A DNA stretch of 64,000 nt from contig NZ_CP047654.1 of assembly GCF_030408915.1 (NCBI RefSeq), forward strand, positions 496,001-560,000, given 5' to 3'. The notes beneath the pieces were generated by a model, which saw only the letters and a list, made by a program, of their open reading frames with translations, searched no databases and was not told the origin of the DNA. Positions 29,016-37,622 of this stretch are shown piece after piece (within the stretch, counting starts at the first letter, position 1; every line of letters starts with the position of its first letter). Source of the DNA: Corynebacterium guangdongense (GTDB lineage: Bacteria; Actinomycetota; Actinomycetes; Mycobacteriales; Mycobacteriaceae). Position numbers and translations under genes: made by a program.

Positions 29016-29348
29016 ATGTCTGAGACCACCGTCTGCCGCCTCGACCAGCTCACCCTCAACCTCGGGGTGGCGGCACTGCTGCCCGGCGGCCGCCAGGTCG
29101 CGCTCTTCCGCGTCCCCGCCGTGGACGGGGAGACCCTCCACGCCGTGGACAACATCGACCCGTACACCGGCGCCAGCGTCATTTCCCGCGGCATCGTCGG
29201 CGAGGTCGACGGCCGCCCCACCATCGCGTCACCGCTGCTCAAGCAGAAGTTCTACCTCGACGACGGCCAATCCCTGCAGGGGGACGAGAAGTCGATCACC
29301 GTCTACGACACCCGCGTCGTCGACGGCGAGGTCATCGTGTCGAGCTAG
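29016..29348 (+). CDS. nirD: Nitrite reductase (NADH) small subunit
   Basis: A 110-residue NirD with a Rieske-like fold (CRLDQLTLNLGVAALLPG ... DNIDPYTGASVISRGIVGE). As in other NirD proteins, the Cys-His pairs that hold a Rieske cluster are missing, so it is structural rather than redox-active. The start at 29016 gives MSETTVCRLD. Its stop overlaps that of the convergent membrane protein through a shared CTAG. Confidence 0.93.
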   Translation: MSETTVCRLDQLTLNLGVAALLPGGRQVALFRVPAVDGETLHAVDNIDPYTGASVISRGIVGEVDGRPTIASPLLKQKFYLDDGQSLQGDEKSITVYDTRVVDGEVIVSS

Positions 29349-29731
29349 CTTCTCGACGCCGGCGGCGGGATGGCGCCAGGTCTTCTGTATCCCATCCCGC
29401 CGGCGACGACCAGTAGCCCGATCGTGCTGATGACCACGAGCAGGCCGGTGACATTGATGACCGGCTCATCGACGCCGTACTGGACGCCCGTCAGCAGCCA
29501 GGAGCCCCAGCCGAGGATCCCGATCACGGAGAAGATGACGCCCAGGATGCGCGCACTTGTTCGTACTCCGGCCACGCCGATCAGTGAAAGGACCGCCCCC
29601 ACCGTCCCGATCCCGCCGATGACTATCCAGGGATTGAAGCTTTCCGGAACGACCGGCGGCAGGACGCCCCACAGGACCCAGAGCACAAACGGCACCAGCT
29701 GCAGGATGAGGCCGACCAGGAAGGTTCTCAT
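29345..29731 (-). CDS. Small hydrophobic membrane protein
   Basis: A 128-residue protein with four predicted membrane helices (RTFLVGLILQLVPFVLWVLW, WIVIGGIGTVGAVLSLIGVAG, ILGVIFSVIGILGWGSWLL, VTGLLVVISTIGLLVVAGG) and a short Pro/Ser tail. No family recognised. Ten bases downstream of the next membrane-protein gene, so they probably form one transcript. Confidence 0.6.
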   Translation of the reverse strand: MRTFLVGLILQLVPFVLWVLWGVLPPVVPESFNPWIVIGGIGTVGAVLSLIGVAGVRTSARILGVIFSVIGILGWGSWLLTGVQYGVDEPVINVTGLLVVISTIGLLVVAGGMGYRRPGAIPPPASRS

Positions 29732-29740
29732 TGTTGGATC

Positions 29741-30229
29741 CTAACGTGCCCCGCCCCGGAACCGGCGGAGCGTGATGACCCCGAAGCTGATCACTGACAG
29801 CAGCAGGCCCGGGCCAAGGAGGTTGAAGAAGGAGAAGGGATCGATGCGCGCCAGGAGGTCGCTGGCGCCGGAGGCGATCTGCAGCCCCGCCAACGCGCCC
29901 ACCAACTGAAGCAGTGCGCCCGGCAGCAGCACCCAGCCCCGGGGCAGCAGCAGGCCCGAATAGACCTGCACTGCGGCGGCGACCGCCCACACCAGTAGCA
30001 GTAGCGGCGTCAGGACCGGCCACAGGTTCGCCAGCGCCATGACCGCCCCCACCCCGACTGCGAGGGCGACCAGCGCCAGCAGCGCCGCGTCCGCGTCGCG
30101 CCGGACGGCCAGCGTGGGGGGCACCGCCTCCACCCCGTCGACGACGGACACCTCGCCGGAACGGGTGCACCGCACCCACTCGGTGGCACTGACGCCACTC
30201 AATCGGCCCAGGTCTGCTGCCGCTGACAT
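29741..30229 (-). CDS. Hypothetical membrane protein
   Basis: A 162-residue protein. About 45 soluble residues (GRLSGVSATEWVRCTRSGE) precede four hydrophobic segments and a basic end (TLRRFRGGAR). No known family. First gene of a two-gene minus-strand unit, divergent from the CMD-family gene 29 bases away. Confidence 0.6.
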   Translation of the reverse strand: MSAAADLGRLSGVSATEWVRCTRSGEVSVVDGVEAVPPTLAVRRDADAALLALVALAVGVGAVMALANLWPVLTPLLLLVWAVAAAVQVYSGLLLPRGWVLLPGALLQLVGALAGLQIASGASDLLARIDPFSFFNLLGPGLLLSVISFGVITLRRFRGGAR

Positions 30230-30258
30230 GGCTCCACCCTCTGGATAAGGTGGGCGGC

Positions 30259-30636
30259 ATGTACAACATTGACAAGGGACAGGAATTCGAGAAGGCCACC
30301 TCCACCCCGGAGGGCACCGCCACCTGGAAGAACCAGCTGGACAAGTTCGCCGCCGGCAACCCCTCCGAGTGGGTGACCGGCGCGGTCTTCGGCGGCACCT
30401 ACGAGCGCGAGGGGCTTGAGCTGCGCGACCGCCAGATGCTCACGATGTCGGCACTGGCCGCGATGGGTGGCGTGGAACCGCAGTTGACCGGACACATCGC
30501 CACCGCCTACAAGCACGCCGGCATGTCCAAGGAGGAGATCGCCGAATGCTTCGTCCACCTCATGCCCTACATCGGCGTGCCGAAGACCCTGGCCGCGATG
30601 CGCTGCATGGAGGCCGCGCTCGGTGACCTGGACTAG
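30259..30636 (+). CDS. Carboxymuconolactone decarboxylase (CMD) family protein
   Basis: A 125-residue, all-helical CMD-fold protein (REGLELRDRQMLTMSALAAMGG ... TGHIATAYKHAGMSKEEIAECF). It lacks the CxxC of AhpD-type peroxidases, so a decarboxylase- or isomerase-type role is more likely; the substrate cannot be told. The ATG at 30259 follows AAGGTGG; a GTG at 30250 in frame is possible. Confidence 0.8.
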   Translation: MYNIDKGQEFEKATSTPEGTATWKNQLDKFAAGNPSEWVTGAVFGGTYEREGLELRDRQMLTMSALAAMGGVEPQLTGHIATAYKHAGMSKEEIAECFVHLMPYIGVPKTLAAMRCMEAALGDLD

Positions 30637-30666
30637 GCTCCGGGACTCCTGAGCCGGGACGGGCTC
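30637..30666 (+). terminator. Possible terminator behind the CMD gene
   Basis: GGCTC (30637) and GGGCTC (30661) can each pair with the central GAGCC (30651), giving two alternative short stems right after the stop codon. No T-run. Confidence 0.3.
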
Positions 30667-31044
30667 GCGGGATCCTCGCGGGATTGCCGCACCCCGGCCA
30701 TTGCCATAAAGGAGTCCACTGAATTCACCCCGGATCGGCGTTCTGTTTTCCTGAAAGGGCGCGCCCTTTCAGGCGACTCCTTTCCAGGATTCTCCCTGGG
30801 CGGGTGGTGTGCACCGCCGCCGGCGACGGGGGCGCGGAAATTTGTTCCTGACCTGCCGGCTGTGGTTGAATATTCCCGTCGCTTGTGCTCGGTCGGATCC
30901 TTCGGGTGCGTTTCCGAATCCGGAGTCCGAGACCCTTCGACTACGTCGTAGTTCGTCGAGAAGCCCAGGCGAAACAAGCAACTGACCACGTGCGTTCAGG
31001 CCGGAAATCTGGCGCACATCAATTCCAGGTCAAGGAGACCAAGA
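30667..31044 (+). promoter_or_regulatory. rplN leader region
   Basis: The CMD-rplN gap holds no gene. It contains the palindrome at 30750-30773, and a TTGAATATT box at about 30866 with CTGACC some 16-17 bases earlier as a weak promoter candidate. AAGGAG lies about nine bases before the rplN GTG. A separate promoter is needed here because rplN is cut off from the S10 operon. Confidence 0.35.
30750..30773. repeat. Perfect 24-base palindrome
   Basis: CCTGAAAGGGCG followed by its exact reverse complement CGCCCTTTCAGG. As RNA it could form a ten-pair stem with a CGCG loop. A related core (GAAAGGGCG..CGCTTTC) occurs at 50337-50354, behind rplQ. Confidence 0.75.
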
Positions 31045-31413
31045 GTGATTCAGCAGGAATCGCGTCTGAAGGTCGCCGACAACACCGGTGCACGAGAGAT
31101 CCTGTGCATCCGCGTTCTCGGTGGCTCTGTTCGACGCTTCGCTGGCATCGGTGACACCATCGTCGCCTCCGTCAAGGAAGCCGCTCCGGGCGGCAACGTC
31201 AAGGAGGGTGAGATCGTCAAGGCGGTCATCGTCCGCACCAAGAAGGAGAACCGTCGTCCGGACGGCTCCTACATCAGCTTCGACGAGAACGCCGCCGTTC
31301 TCATCAAGCCGGACGGGGAGCCGCGCGGCACCCGTATTTTCGGCCCGGTCGCTCGTGAGCTTCGCGACAAGAAGTTCATGAAGATCGTTTCTCTCGCACC
31401 GGAGGTGATCTAG
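31045..31413 (+). CDS. rplN: 50S ribosomal protein L14
   Basis: A 122-residue L14, located at the subunit interface. Contains [19 protein letters not shown] and [14 protein letters not shown]. The start is GTG at 31045. It opens a short rplN-rplX-rplE unit, with three and two bases between genes. Confidence 0.98.
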   Translation: MIQQESRLKVADNTGAREILCIRVLGGSVRRFAGIGDTIVASVKEAAPGGNVKEGEIVKAVIVRTKKENRRPDGSYISFDENAAVLIKPDGEPRGTRIFGPVARELRDKKFMKIVSLAPEVI

Positions 31414-31416
31414 TCC

Positions 31417-31731
31417 ATGAAGATCCACAAGGGCGATATGGTCCAGGTTATTTCTGGTCCGGACAAGGGCGCACAGGGCAAGGTCATCGAGGCCTACCCG
31501 AAGGCCGGCAAGGTCCTCGTTGAGGGCGTCAACCGCATCAAGAAGCACGTCGCCAACTCGGCTGACGAGCGCGGCGCATCCACCGGTGGCATCGTCACCC
31601 AGGAGGCTCCGATCCAGGTTTCCAATGTGATGGTCCTGGATTCCGACGGAAACCCGACCCGCATTGGCTACCGTTTCGACGAAAACGGCAAGAAGGTTCG
31701 TGTCTCCAAGCGCAACGGGAAGGACATCTAA
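31417..31731 (+). CDS. rplX: 50S ribosomal protein L24
   Basis: A 104-residue L24, an assembly initiator protein. The KOW motif is at the start ([20 protein letters not shown]), then [11 protein letters not shown]. Normal length, closely linked to rplN and rplE. Confidence 0.98.
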   Translation: MKIHKGDMVQVISGPDKGAQGKVIEAYPKAGKVLVEGVNRIKKHVANSADERGASTGGIVTQEAPIQVSNVMVLDSDGNPTRIGYRFDENGKKVRVSKRNGKDI

Positions 31732-31733
31732 CC

Positions 31734-32288
31734 ATGGCTGAGAACTACACCCCGCGCCTGAAGACTCGCTACCGCGAGGAAATCAAGAAGGCCCTGAACG
31801 AAGAGTTCGGCTACGACAACGTCATGCAGATCCCGGGCGTCGAGAAGATCGTCGTCAACATGGGCGTCGGCGAGGCTGCCCGTGACTCCAAGGTCATCAA
31901 CGGCGCCCTCGAGGACCTGACCCTCATCACCGGTCAGAAGCCGCAGCTGCGTCGTGCAACCAAGTCCATCGCGAACTTCAAGCTCCGCGAGGGCATGCCG
32001 ATCGGCGCCAAGGTCACCCTCCGCGGCGACCGTATGTGGGAGTTCCTCGACCGTCTGCTGACCGTCGCCCTCCCGCGTATCCGTGACTTCCGCGGTCTGT
32101 CCGACCAGCAGTTCGACGGCCACGGCAACTACACCTTCGGCCTCACCGAGCAGACCATGTTCTACGAGATCGACGTCGACAAGATCGACCGTCCGCGTGG
32201 TATGGACATCACCGTCGTCACCACCGCGACCAACAACGACGAAGGCCGCGCGCTGCTGCGTGAGCTGGGCTTCCCGTTCAAGAAGTAG
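31734..32288 (+). CDS. rplE: 50S ribosomal protein L5
   Basis: A 184-residue L5, which binds 5S rRNA and the P-site tRNA. It has [18 protein letters not shown], the [16 protein letters not shown] loop and [10 protein letters not shown]. It ends the unit; rpsN and rpsH, which normally follow, are not here, and a terminator closes the transcript. Confidence 0.98.
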   Translation: MAENYTPRLKTRYREEIKKALNEEFGYDNVMQIPGVEKIVVNMGVGEAARDSKVINGALEDLTLITGQKPQLRRATKSIANFKLREGMPIGAKVTLRGDRMWEFLDRLLTVALPRIRDFRGLSDQQFDGHGNYTFGLTEQTMFYEIDVDKIDRPRGMDITVVTTATNNDEGRALLRELGFPFKK

Positions 32289-32307
32289 TCTCTGCTTCTC
32301 GCGTTAC

Positions 32308-32347
32308 GCCGCCCCTGCCGACTCCGGCAGCGGGCGGTGTCGTGTTT
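32308..32347 (+). terminator. rplE terminator
   Basis: Stem GCCGCCCCTGCCG / CGGCAGCGGGCGG with ACT at the loop, then TGTCGTGTTTTCC, 20 bases after the rplE stop. Confidence 0.75.
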
Positions 32348-32499
32348 TCCGTCGTTTCTGTGTATTGCTTAAGCCGGAGTGGTGCTGCATGGCAGTTTCT
32401 TAGGAAGTAGGATCTCACCCAAAGGTTGCCCCCGTTCGAGGTGTGAACGAAGGTGACCGGTCCCCGCTGGTTGGCCATCTGATAATACCTAGGTGTTTA

Positions 32500-33351
32500 A
32501 TGGACGCGTCAACAAGCAAGCCTCCTGTGAAAGTGACGGATCCCATGTCCCTGAATGAACTCGCCCACGGGGCGGTCAACAAGAAGGTCCTGCTCATGGA
32601 CCACGACCACGGACGCTATGTCGTGCGTTCGATTCTGGCCGGCGTCTACCTCACGTTGGGCACCGCCTTCGCGGCCATCGCCGGCAACGTCATGGAGAAG
32701 GTCTCCCCCGGAAATGGTCTGGGGGCGTTGACCTTCGGCGTGCTCTTCGGCCTGGGCCTGTTCGCCATCGTCATCCTCAACACGGAGCTGGCCACCGGCA
32801 CCATGATGTTCGCCTCCTACGGCGCGACGACGGGCCAGATCAGCTGGGGCAAGGCCCTCCAGCTGATGATCGTCTCCACGGTGTGGAACCTGGTCGGCGC
32901 GATCCTGATCGCCGCGATCCTGGGCATGTCCGCCAAGTTCAGCGATTTCGACACCAGCCACCTGGTGGCGACGTTGACCACCGGTAAGCTGGAAAAGCCC
33001 TGGTACAACTGGTTGTTTGAGGGAATCGCCGCGAACTTCATCGTCAACATGGCGATCATCGGCGCCCTCTTCGCCAAGGACCTCGTGTCGAAGTTCTTCG
33101 TCATCCTGCCCATCATCGGCATCTTCGTCAGCCTCGGTCTCGAGCACATCATCGCCAACTTCTCCCTGATGACCATCGCCGGTTTCTCCGGGCTGTTCAA
33201 CGGCGGCGTGTACCCGGAGGGCTGGAGCCTCGGCATGGTCCTGGCCAACTGGGCCGTCGTCTGGCTCGGCAACGCCATCGGCGGCGGCCTCATCATGGGC
33301 GGCGTCTACGCCTGGCTCAACCAGTCCAAGGACGAGGTCTACCGCGACTAG
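32500..33351 (+). CDS. Formate/nitrite transporter (FNT) family channel
   Basis: A 283-residue membrane protein with six predicted helices and FNT features: NTELATGTMMF in helix 2-3, and the second-half segment IVNMAIIGALFAKDL with HIIANFSLM. FNT proteins form pentameric channels for formate, nitrite or hydrosulfide. Nearby nirBD argues for nitrite and fdhD for formate; the sequence alone does not decide. The ATG at 32500 follows AGGTG and removes 19 unlikely residues of a longer frame. A clean terminator follows. Confidence 0.85.
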   Translation: MDASTSKPPVKVTDPMSLNELAHGAVNKKVLLMDHDHGRYVVRSILAGVYLTLGTAFAAIAGNVMEKVSPGNGLGALTFGVLFGLGLFAIVILNTELATGTMMFASYGATTGQISWGKALQLMIVSTVWNLVGAILIAAILGMSAKFSDFDTSHLVATLTTGKLEKPWYNWLFEGIAANFIVNMAIIGALFAKDLVSKFFVILPIIGIFVSLGLEHIIANFSLMTIAGFSGLFNGGVYPEGWSLGMVLANWAVVWLGNAIGGGLIMGGVYAWLNQSKDEVYRD

Positions 33352-33368
33352 TTCTGCCGTGGAAATAG

Positions 33369-33403
33369 GCGGTGCCCTCCCGGTTCAACCGGGAGGGCAC
33401 CGC
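33369..33403. terminator. Terminator behind the FNT gene
   Basis: Perfect arms GCGGTGCCCTCCCGGTT and AACCGGGAGGGCACCGC, between the convergent FNT and MFS genes; likely works in both directions. Confidence 0.8.
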
Positions 33404-33458
33404 TTGTATCGGGGCCTGCGGCCGACGGCGGGGCGTCGACAAGCGGCCGGGGGAGGAG

Positions 33459-34955
33459 CTACGCCGAGGTGTCCACCTTCTTCTTGCTGTCGTTCGGGAT
33501 GAGGAAGATGATGGAGGCGAGGGCGATCAGAGCCATGATCAGGACCGCGGCCAGACCGAACATGCCGGCCTCACGCACCGCGAGGTTGTCCTGGCGACCG
33601 CTCCAGCGCATGACCTCGCCGACGACCTGGGAGCCGGAGACGCTCATGGCGTTGAAGATGGCGGCCGGGATGGCCACGCCGAAGGCGGAGCCGATGGAGG
33701 AGGCCATCTTGTAGATGCCGGAACCGGAGCCGGCCTTCTCCTCCGGCAGGGCGGACAGCGCCATGTCGGTGGACGGGGTGGCGTAGAAGGCCAGGCCCAG
33801 GCCGAAGAGGGAGTAGGCGATGATGGCCAGGACGACGTAGGTCTCGACGAGGGTGTTGGTGCCCATGAGCAGCAGGACGGCAACGATGACGATGAGGGTG
33901 CCCCAGATCATCGGCTTCTTGGCGCCGAAGCGCTGCAGCAGCTTCTCACCGACGCGGATGAACGCGATGATGAACACGGCGTAACCGAGGGTGAGGTAGC
34001 CCGAGGTCTGGGCGGACATGCCGCCGGCGCCCTGCAGGACCCAGAGGGAGACCGGGATGAGACCCGCGGTCGCGTTGAGCAGCAGGTTGGAGATGGTGGC
34101 GCCGGTGAACTGCGGGATGGCGAACAGGGAGAAGTCGACCAGCGGATCGTCGACCCGGCGCTCGACGACGATGAAGGCCGCCAGGGCGATGAAGAAGACG
34201 GCGAGGATTGCCCAGGTGATCGGGTTGGTCCAGCCGATGTTGGAACCCTGGGTGATGAATACCAGCAGGGAGAGCACGGTGACGGCCAGGGAGATGATGC
34301 CGCCCCAGTCGGTGCGGCTGGCCCTGCCCGCGGACGGGGCGGACTCCGGGATGCCGCGCATCAGCAGGATGGACAGCAGGGAGACCACGGCGGAGATGAT
34401 GAAGATGGAGCGCCAGCCCAGGGCGGTTCCGGCCATGAGCCCGCCGAAGATGGCTGCCAGGCCGGAGCCGCCCCAGGAGCCGATCGACCACATGGAGACG
34501 GCGCGCTGACGGTCGGCGCCGTGCCAGTAGGTCTTCAGCAGGGCCATCGTGGACGGCATGATGAAGGCGGCGGACAGGCCCTGGAGGGCGCGGCCGACGA
34601 GCAGCATCGCGGTGGCGGTGCCGGCGCCACCGAAGGCGAGGGCGATCAGCAGCGAGCCGACGATGCCGAGGACGTTGCCGATCGTGGCGATGCGCACGCG
34701 GCCGATCTTGTCGGCCAGGCCGCCGGCGACGACGATGAACATGCCGGAAAAGAGCGCCGACAGGGAGATTGCGATGGTGGTGACGGAGATGTCGACGCCG
34801 AGGTCGGCGCCCATCACCGGGCCGATGTTGAGGGTGGTCTGGGCAAAGAGCCAGAAGGTTACGACACCGAGGACGATGCCGAGGAGAGCTTTGTTATCAC
34901 CTACATAGTTGGTCGCTCGTTCGTTGCCGGGAGCGACGGATGATTTGGTAGCCAT
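33459..34955 (-). CDS. MFS transporter, DHA2-type
   Basis: A 498-residue transporter with about 14 hydrophobic segments, as in the DHA2 drug:proton antiporter group. Motif A reads GGLADKIGRVRIATIGN between helices 2 and 3, and motif C-like glycine/proline residues follow. The ATG at 34955 (MATKSSVAPG) was chosen over a GTG 20 codons upstream that extends into the intergenic space. It lies 38 bases behind the M20 hydrolase gene on the same strand, so the two probably form an operon. The exported or imported compound is unknown. Confidence 0.8.
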   Translation of the reverse strand: MATKSSVAPGNERATNYVGDNKALLGIVLGVVTFWLFAQTTLNIGPVMGADLGVDISVTTIAISLSALFSGMFIVVAGGLADKIGRVRIATIGNVLGIVGSLLIALAFGGAGTATAMLLVGRALQGLSAAFIMPSTMALLKTYWHGADRQRAVSMWSIGSWGGSGLAAIFGGLMAGTALGWRSIFIISAVVSLLSILLMRGIPESAPSAGRASRTDWGGIISLAVTVLSLLVFITQGSNIGWTNPITWAILAVFFIALAAFIVVERRVDDPLVDFSLFAIPQFTGATISNLLLNATAGLIPVSLWVLQGAGGMSAQTSGYLTLGYAVFIIAFIRVGEKLLQRFGAKKPMIWGTLIVIVAVLLLMGTNTLVETYVVLAIIAYSLFGLGLAFYATPSTDMALSALPEEKAGSGSGIYKMASSIGSAFGVAIPAAIFNAMSVSGSQVVGEVMRWSGRQDNLAVREAGMFGLAAVLIMALIALASIIFLIPNDSKKKVDTSA

Positions 34956-34993
34956 AGCGGCGGACCTGCGATTCTTTGTGATCGAGGGTGGAT

Positions 34994-36229
34994 TTAGTTC
35001 TTGGGGAACAGCCACGCGCCGGCGGCGACGACGATTGCTTCGACGCCGCGGTCGAGGGTGGGCTGCATGTCCGGAGCGAACGCCGGGTTGTGGTTGCCGA
35101 TGGCCTCGGACAGGTCGTTGAAACCGCCGAGAGTCCAGAAGACGTAGGGCACGTCCAGGTGGTTCGGGATGATCGAGAAGTCTTCGGAGGCGGGAAGAGG
35201 CGGGGAGTCGATGACTTCACCGGCGAAGTTCTCGTCGAAGGCGGCTCGCACGATACCGGTGGCGGTCTCGTCGTTGTCGGTCAGCGGGAAGACGTCGTAG
35301 TACTCGAACTCCGGCTCCTTCGGGGAGCGGGAGGCCTGGCACTCGGCGCGGACGATGCGTTCGATCGCCTCGTGGAGCTGCTTCTCGACGTCCGTGTCGT
35401 AGGCGCGGGTGTTGAGCAGCAGCTCCGCGCTGTCGCCGATAATGTTGGACTTGGACCCCGCGTGGAAGGCTCCGACGGTCACGACGGCCGGATCCATCGA
35501 GGAAATCTCGCGGGAGACGATCGTCTGCAGGCGCATGACGATGGCCGAGCCGAGGACGATCGGGTCCACGCCGAGGTTCGGCATGGAACCGTGGCTGCCG
35601 GTGCCGTGGACGGTGACCTTGATGGACTTCGCCGCGGTGAGGATGCCGCCGGGCCGGGTGCCCAGGTGCCCTCCGGGAAGGGTGGCCATGACGTGTTGTC
35701 CGAGATAGACGTCAGGTTTCGGCATGACGTCGGCGATGCCGTTGTCCACCATGTCCTGGGCGCCTGCGGCGGTCTCCTCGGCCGGCTGGAACACGCCGAT
35801 GAAGGTGCCCGACCAGGCGTCGCGGTGGGTGTGGAAAGCCTCCAATGCGCCGAGCAGGCCCATGATGTGGACGTCGTGGCCGCAGGAGTGGGCCACCGGG
35901 GTGTCGACGCCGGTGGCCTCGTTGACCTGGGTGGCGGTGGAGGCGTACTCCTTGCCGGAGACCTCCTTCATCGGCAGTCCGTCGATGTCGGCGCGCATGG
36001 CGACGATCGGACCCTCGCCGTTGGCGATGGTGGCGACCAGGCCGGTCTTGCCGACCGTCTGCACGTCGATGCCCCGCTTTTCCAGTTCCTCCCGGATGCG
36101 CGCCGAGGTCTCGTACTCCTGGAGGGAGAGCTCGGGGTGCTGGTGGAAGTGGATGTAGAGGGCTTCGCGGGCCTCACGGGTGGCGTCGAGATCAGCAAGA
36201 ACTGTAGCTGCGCTGGAGGAAAGAGACAT
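34994..36229 (-). CDS. M20 family amidohydrolase (hippurate-hydrolase-like)
   Basis: A 411-residue metal-dependent amidohydrolase of the M20D type. It has the HQHPELSLQEYET start, MRADIDGLPM, the metal ligands in HSCGHDVHIMG and FQPAEETAAGA, GQHVMATLPGG, and the late ASEDFS and NHNPAFAPD motifs. Such enzymes cleave N-acyl amino acids, hippurate or peptide-like amides. The ATG at 36229 is preceded by GGAG nine bases upstream. The downstream MFS gene suggests hydrolysis coupled to transport of substrate or product. Confidence 0.85.
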   Translation of the reverse strand: MSLSSSAATVLADLDATREAREALYIHFHQHPELSLQEYETSARIREELEKRGIDVQTVGKTGLVATIANGEGPIVAMRADIDGLPMKEVSGKEYASTATQVNEATGVDTPVAHSCGHDVHIMGLLGALEAFHTHRDAWSGTFIGVFQPAEETAAGAQDMVDNGIADVMPKPDVYLGQHVMATLPGGHLGTRPGGILTAAKSIKVTVHGTGSHGSMPNLGVDPIVLGSAIVMRLQTIVSREISSMDPAVVTVGAFHAGSKSNIIGDSAELLLNTRAYDTDVEKQLHEAIERIVRAECQASRSPKEPEFEYYDVFPLTDNDETATGIVRAAFDENFAGEVIDSPPLPASEDFSIIPNHLDVPYVFWTLGGFNDLSEAIGNHNPAFAPDMQPTLDRGVEAIVVAAGAWLFPKN

Positions 36230-36428
36230 GGTGACCGGCTCCTGAACTAGTGCGAGTGCACCAGGAATCACCCCGGGGCACGTCCGCGTCTCGGACTGAC
36301 CTCAAGTTTTCCCCACTCATTGGTCACACGCAAGGTCCGGCCACGTATTCGTTCTCACCGTGGAAACGACCTGCAACCGCTTGGCCAGCAGGCTTGGCTG
36401 TTGCATGTGCGGCACGGCTGCCGCCGCG

Positions 36429-37268
36429 TCACGCCTCGGCCAGCTGCCCTGAATAGAGGTTGAAGCGGTCGTCCCGGGTGAAGCCCACCAGGGAGAGTCC
36501 GGCCTCGCGCGCCAGATCCACCGCCAGCGAGGACGGCGCGGAGACGGCGACCAGGGCCGGGAAGCCCGCCATGATCGCCTTCTGCACCAGTTCGTAGGAG
36601 GCCCGGGAACTCATCACCAGGATCAGGTCCTTCGCCGGCAGCAGGTCGTTCATGAGCAGATGGCCGATGACCTTGTCGGCGGCGTTGTGCCGGCCGACGT
36701 CCTCCCGGATGACGACCGGCTCGCCGGAGAGTGTGAACGCCCCGGCGGCGTGGATGCCGCCGGTGCGGCGGAACTGTTTTTGCTCGGCACGCAGTTTCTC
36801 CGGCAGGCCGACGATCATCCGGGGGTCCAGCGTGACCGGTTCGATGGGGTGGTGCGTCCTGCCCATGACTTCGTCGATGGAGGTGGAGCCGCAGACGCCG
36901 CAGGCGGAACTGGTCGTCGTCAGCCGGATCGCCTCCAGTCCGGGCGGCGTCACGCCCACCGCGAGGTCGGTCTCGATGAGGTTGTAGGTGTTTTCCCCGT
37001 TGGGGCCGGTGGCGCCGGCGCAGTACCGGGCCTCGGCGACCTGGCTGGCCGAGGTGATGTGTCCCTCCCCGTGGAGGAAGCCGTGCACCAGCTCGACGTC
37101 GTTGCCGGGGGTGCGCATGGTGGTGGTGATGGTGGTGCCGTTGACGCGCAGCTCCAGCGGCTCCTCGACGGTCACGGTGTCACCGCGGGTGTCCGTCGTC
37201 CAGCGGCCGTCCGGCCCTCCGTCGAAGGTCACCTTCGTCACCCGGTAGCTCTGTCCGATGCGCCCCAT
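36429..37268 (-). CDS. fdhD: Formate dehydrogenase accessory sulfurtransferase FdhD
   Basis: A 279-residue FdhD, which passes sulfur to the molybdenum cofactor of formate dehydrogenase. Visible features: EEPLELRVNG, GNDVELVHGFLHGEG, the sulfur-carrying cysteines C123 and C126 in SACGVCGSTS, and the GRHNAADKVIGH and ILVMSSRASYELVQKA segments. It follows the DUF6457 gene by 24 bases. The formate dehydrogenase catalytic gene itself is not in the window. Confidence 0.92.
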   Translation of the reverse strand: MGRIGQSYRVTKVTFDGGPDGRWTTDTRGDTVTVEEPLELRVNGTTITTTMRTPGNDVELVHGFLHGEGHITSASQVAEARYCAGATGPNGENTYNLIETDLAVGVTPPGLEAIRLTTTSSACGVCGSTSIDEVMGRTHHPIEPVTLDPRMIVGLPEKLRAEQKQFRRTGGIHAAGAFTLSGEPVVIREDVGRHNAADKVIGHLLMNDLLPAKDLILVMSSRASYELVQKAIMAGFPALVAVSAPSSLAVDLAREAGLSLVGFTRDDRFNLYSGQLAEA

Positions 37269-37292
37269 GAAAATCCTGCTCCCTGAAAAATC

Positions 37293-37622
37293 CTAGTTGT
37301 CCCTGCGTGAATAGCGCTCCAGCAGGTGCTCCACAGCCTCGATCCGCGCCCTGGCGGCCGCGACCTCCTGCTCGGTGGACTCGGTCCCCTCAAGCTGCTT
37401 GCCGACGCTCACTCCGACGAGGAACGCAGTCAGCGGGGCGGCCGGGCGGGACGGTCCGTGGGCCACGTGCTTGGTCAGGTCCAACAGGTCCTTGACCAGC
37501 GCGCGGATCGTCTCCTGGTTCAGGTCGAACTCGTCGACGACTGCGGCGAGCCAGGCTCGGGCGGAGGCGATCTCCTCCGGGGAACCCTTCGCGGGCTGCT
37601 GTGGTGCGATGCTCTCGCTCAT
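37293..37622 (-). CDS. DUF6457 domain protein
   Basis: A 109-residue acidic, helical protein. The core (ARAWLAAVVDEFDLNQETIRALVKDLLDLTKHVAHGPSRPAAPLTAFLVGV) matches the DUF6457 family (quoted here only in part as key segments ARAWL, LVKDLLDLTK and HGPSRPAAPLT). In C. glutamicum a small gene sits between fdhF and fdhD and is needed for formate oxidation; this may be its counterpart. The ATG at 37622 follows AAAGG. Divergent from the rpsH leader. Confidence 0.7.
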   Translation of the reverse strand: MSESIAPQQPAKGSPEEIASARAWLAAVVDEFDLNQETIRALVKDLLDLTKHVAHGPSRPAAPLTAFLVGVSVGKQLEGTESTEQEVAAARARIEAVEHLLERYSRRDN

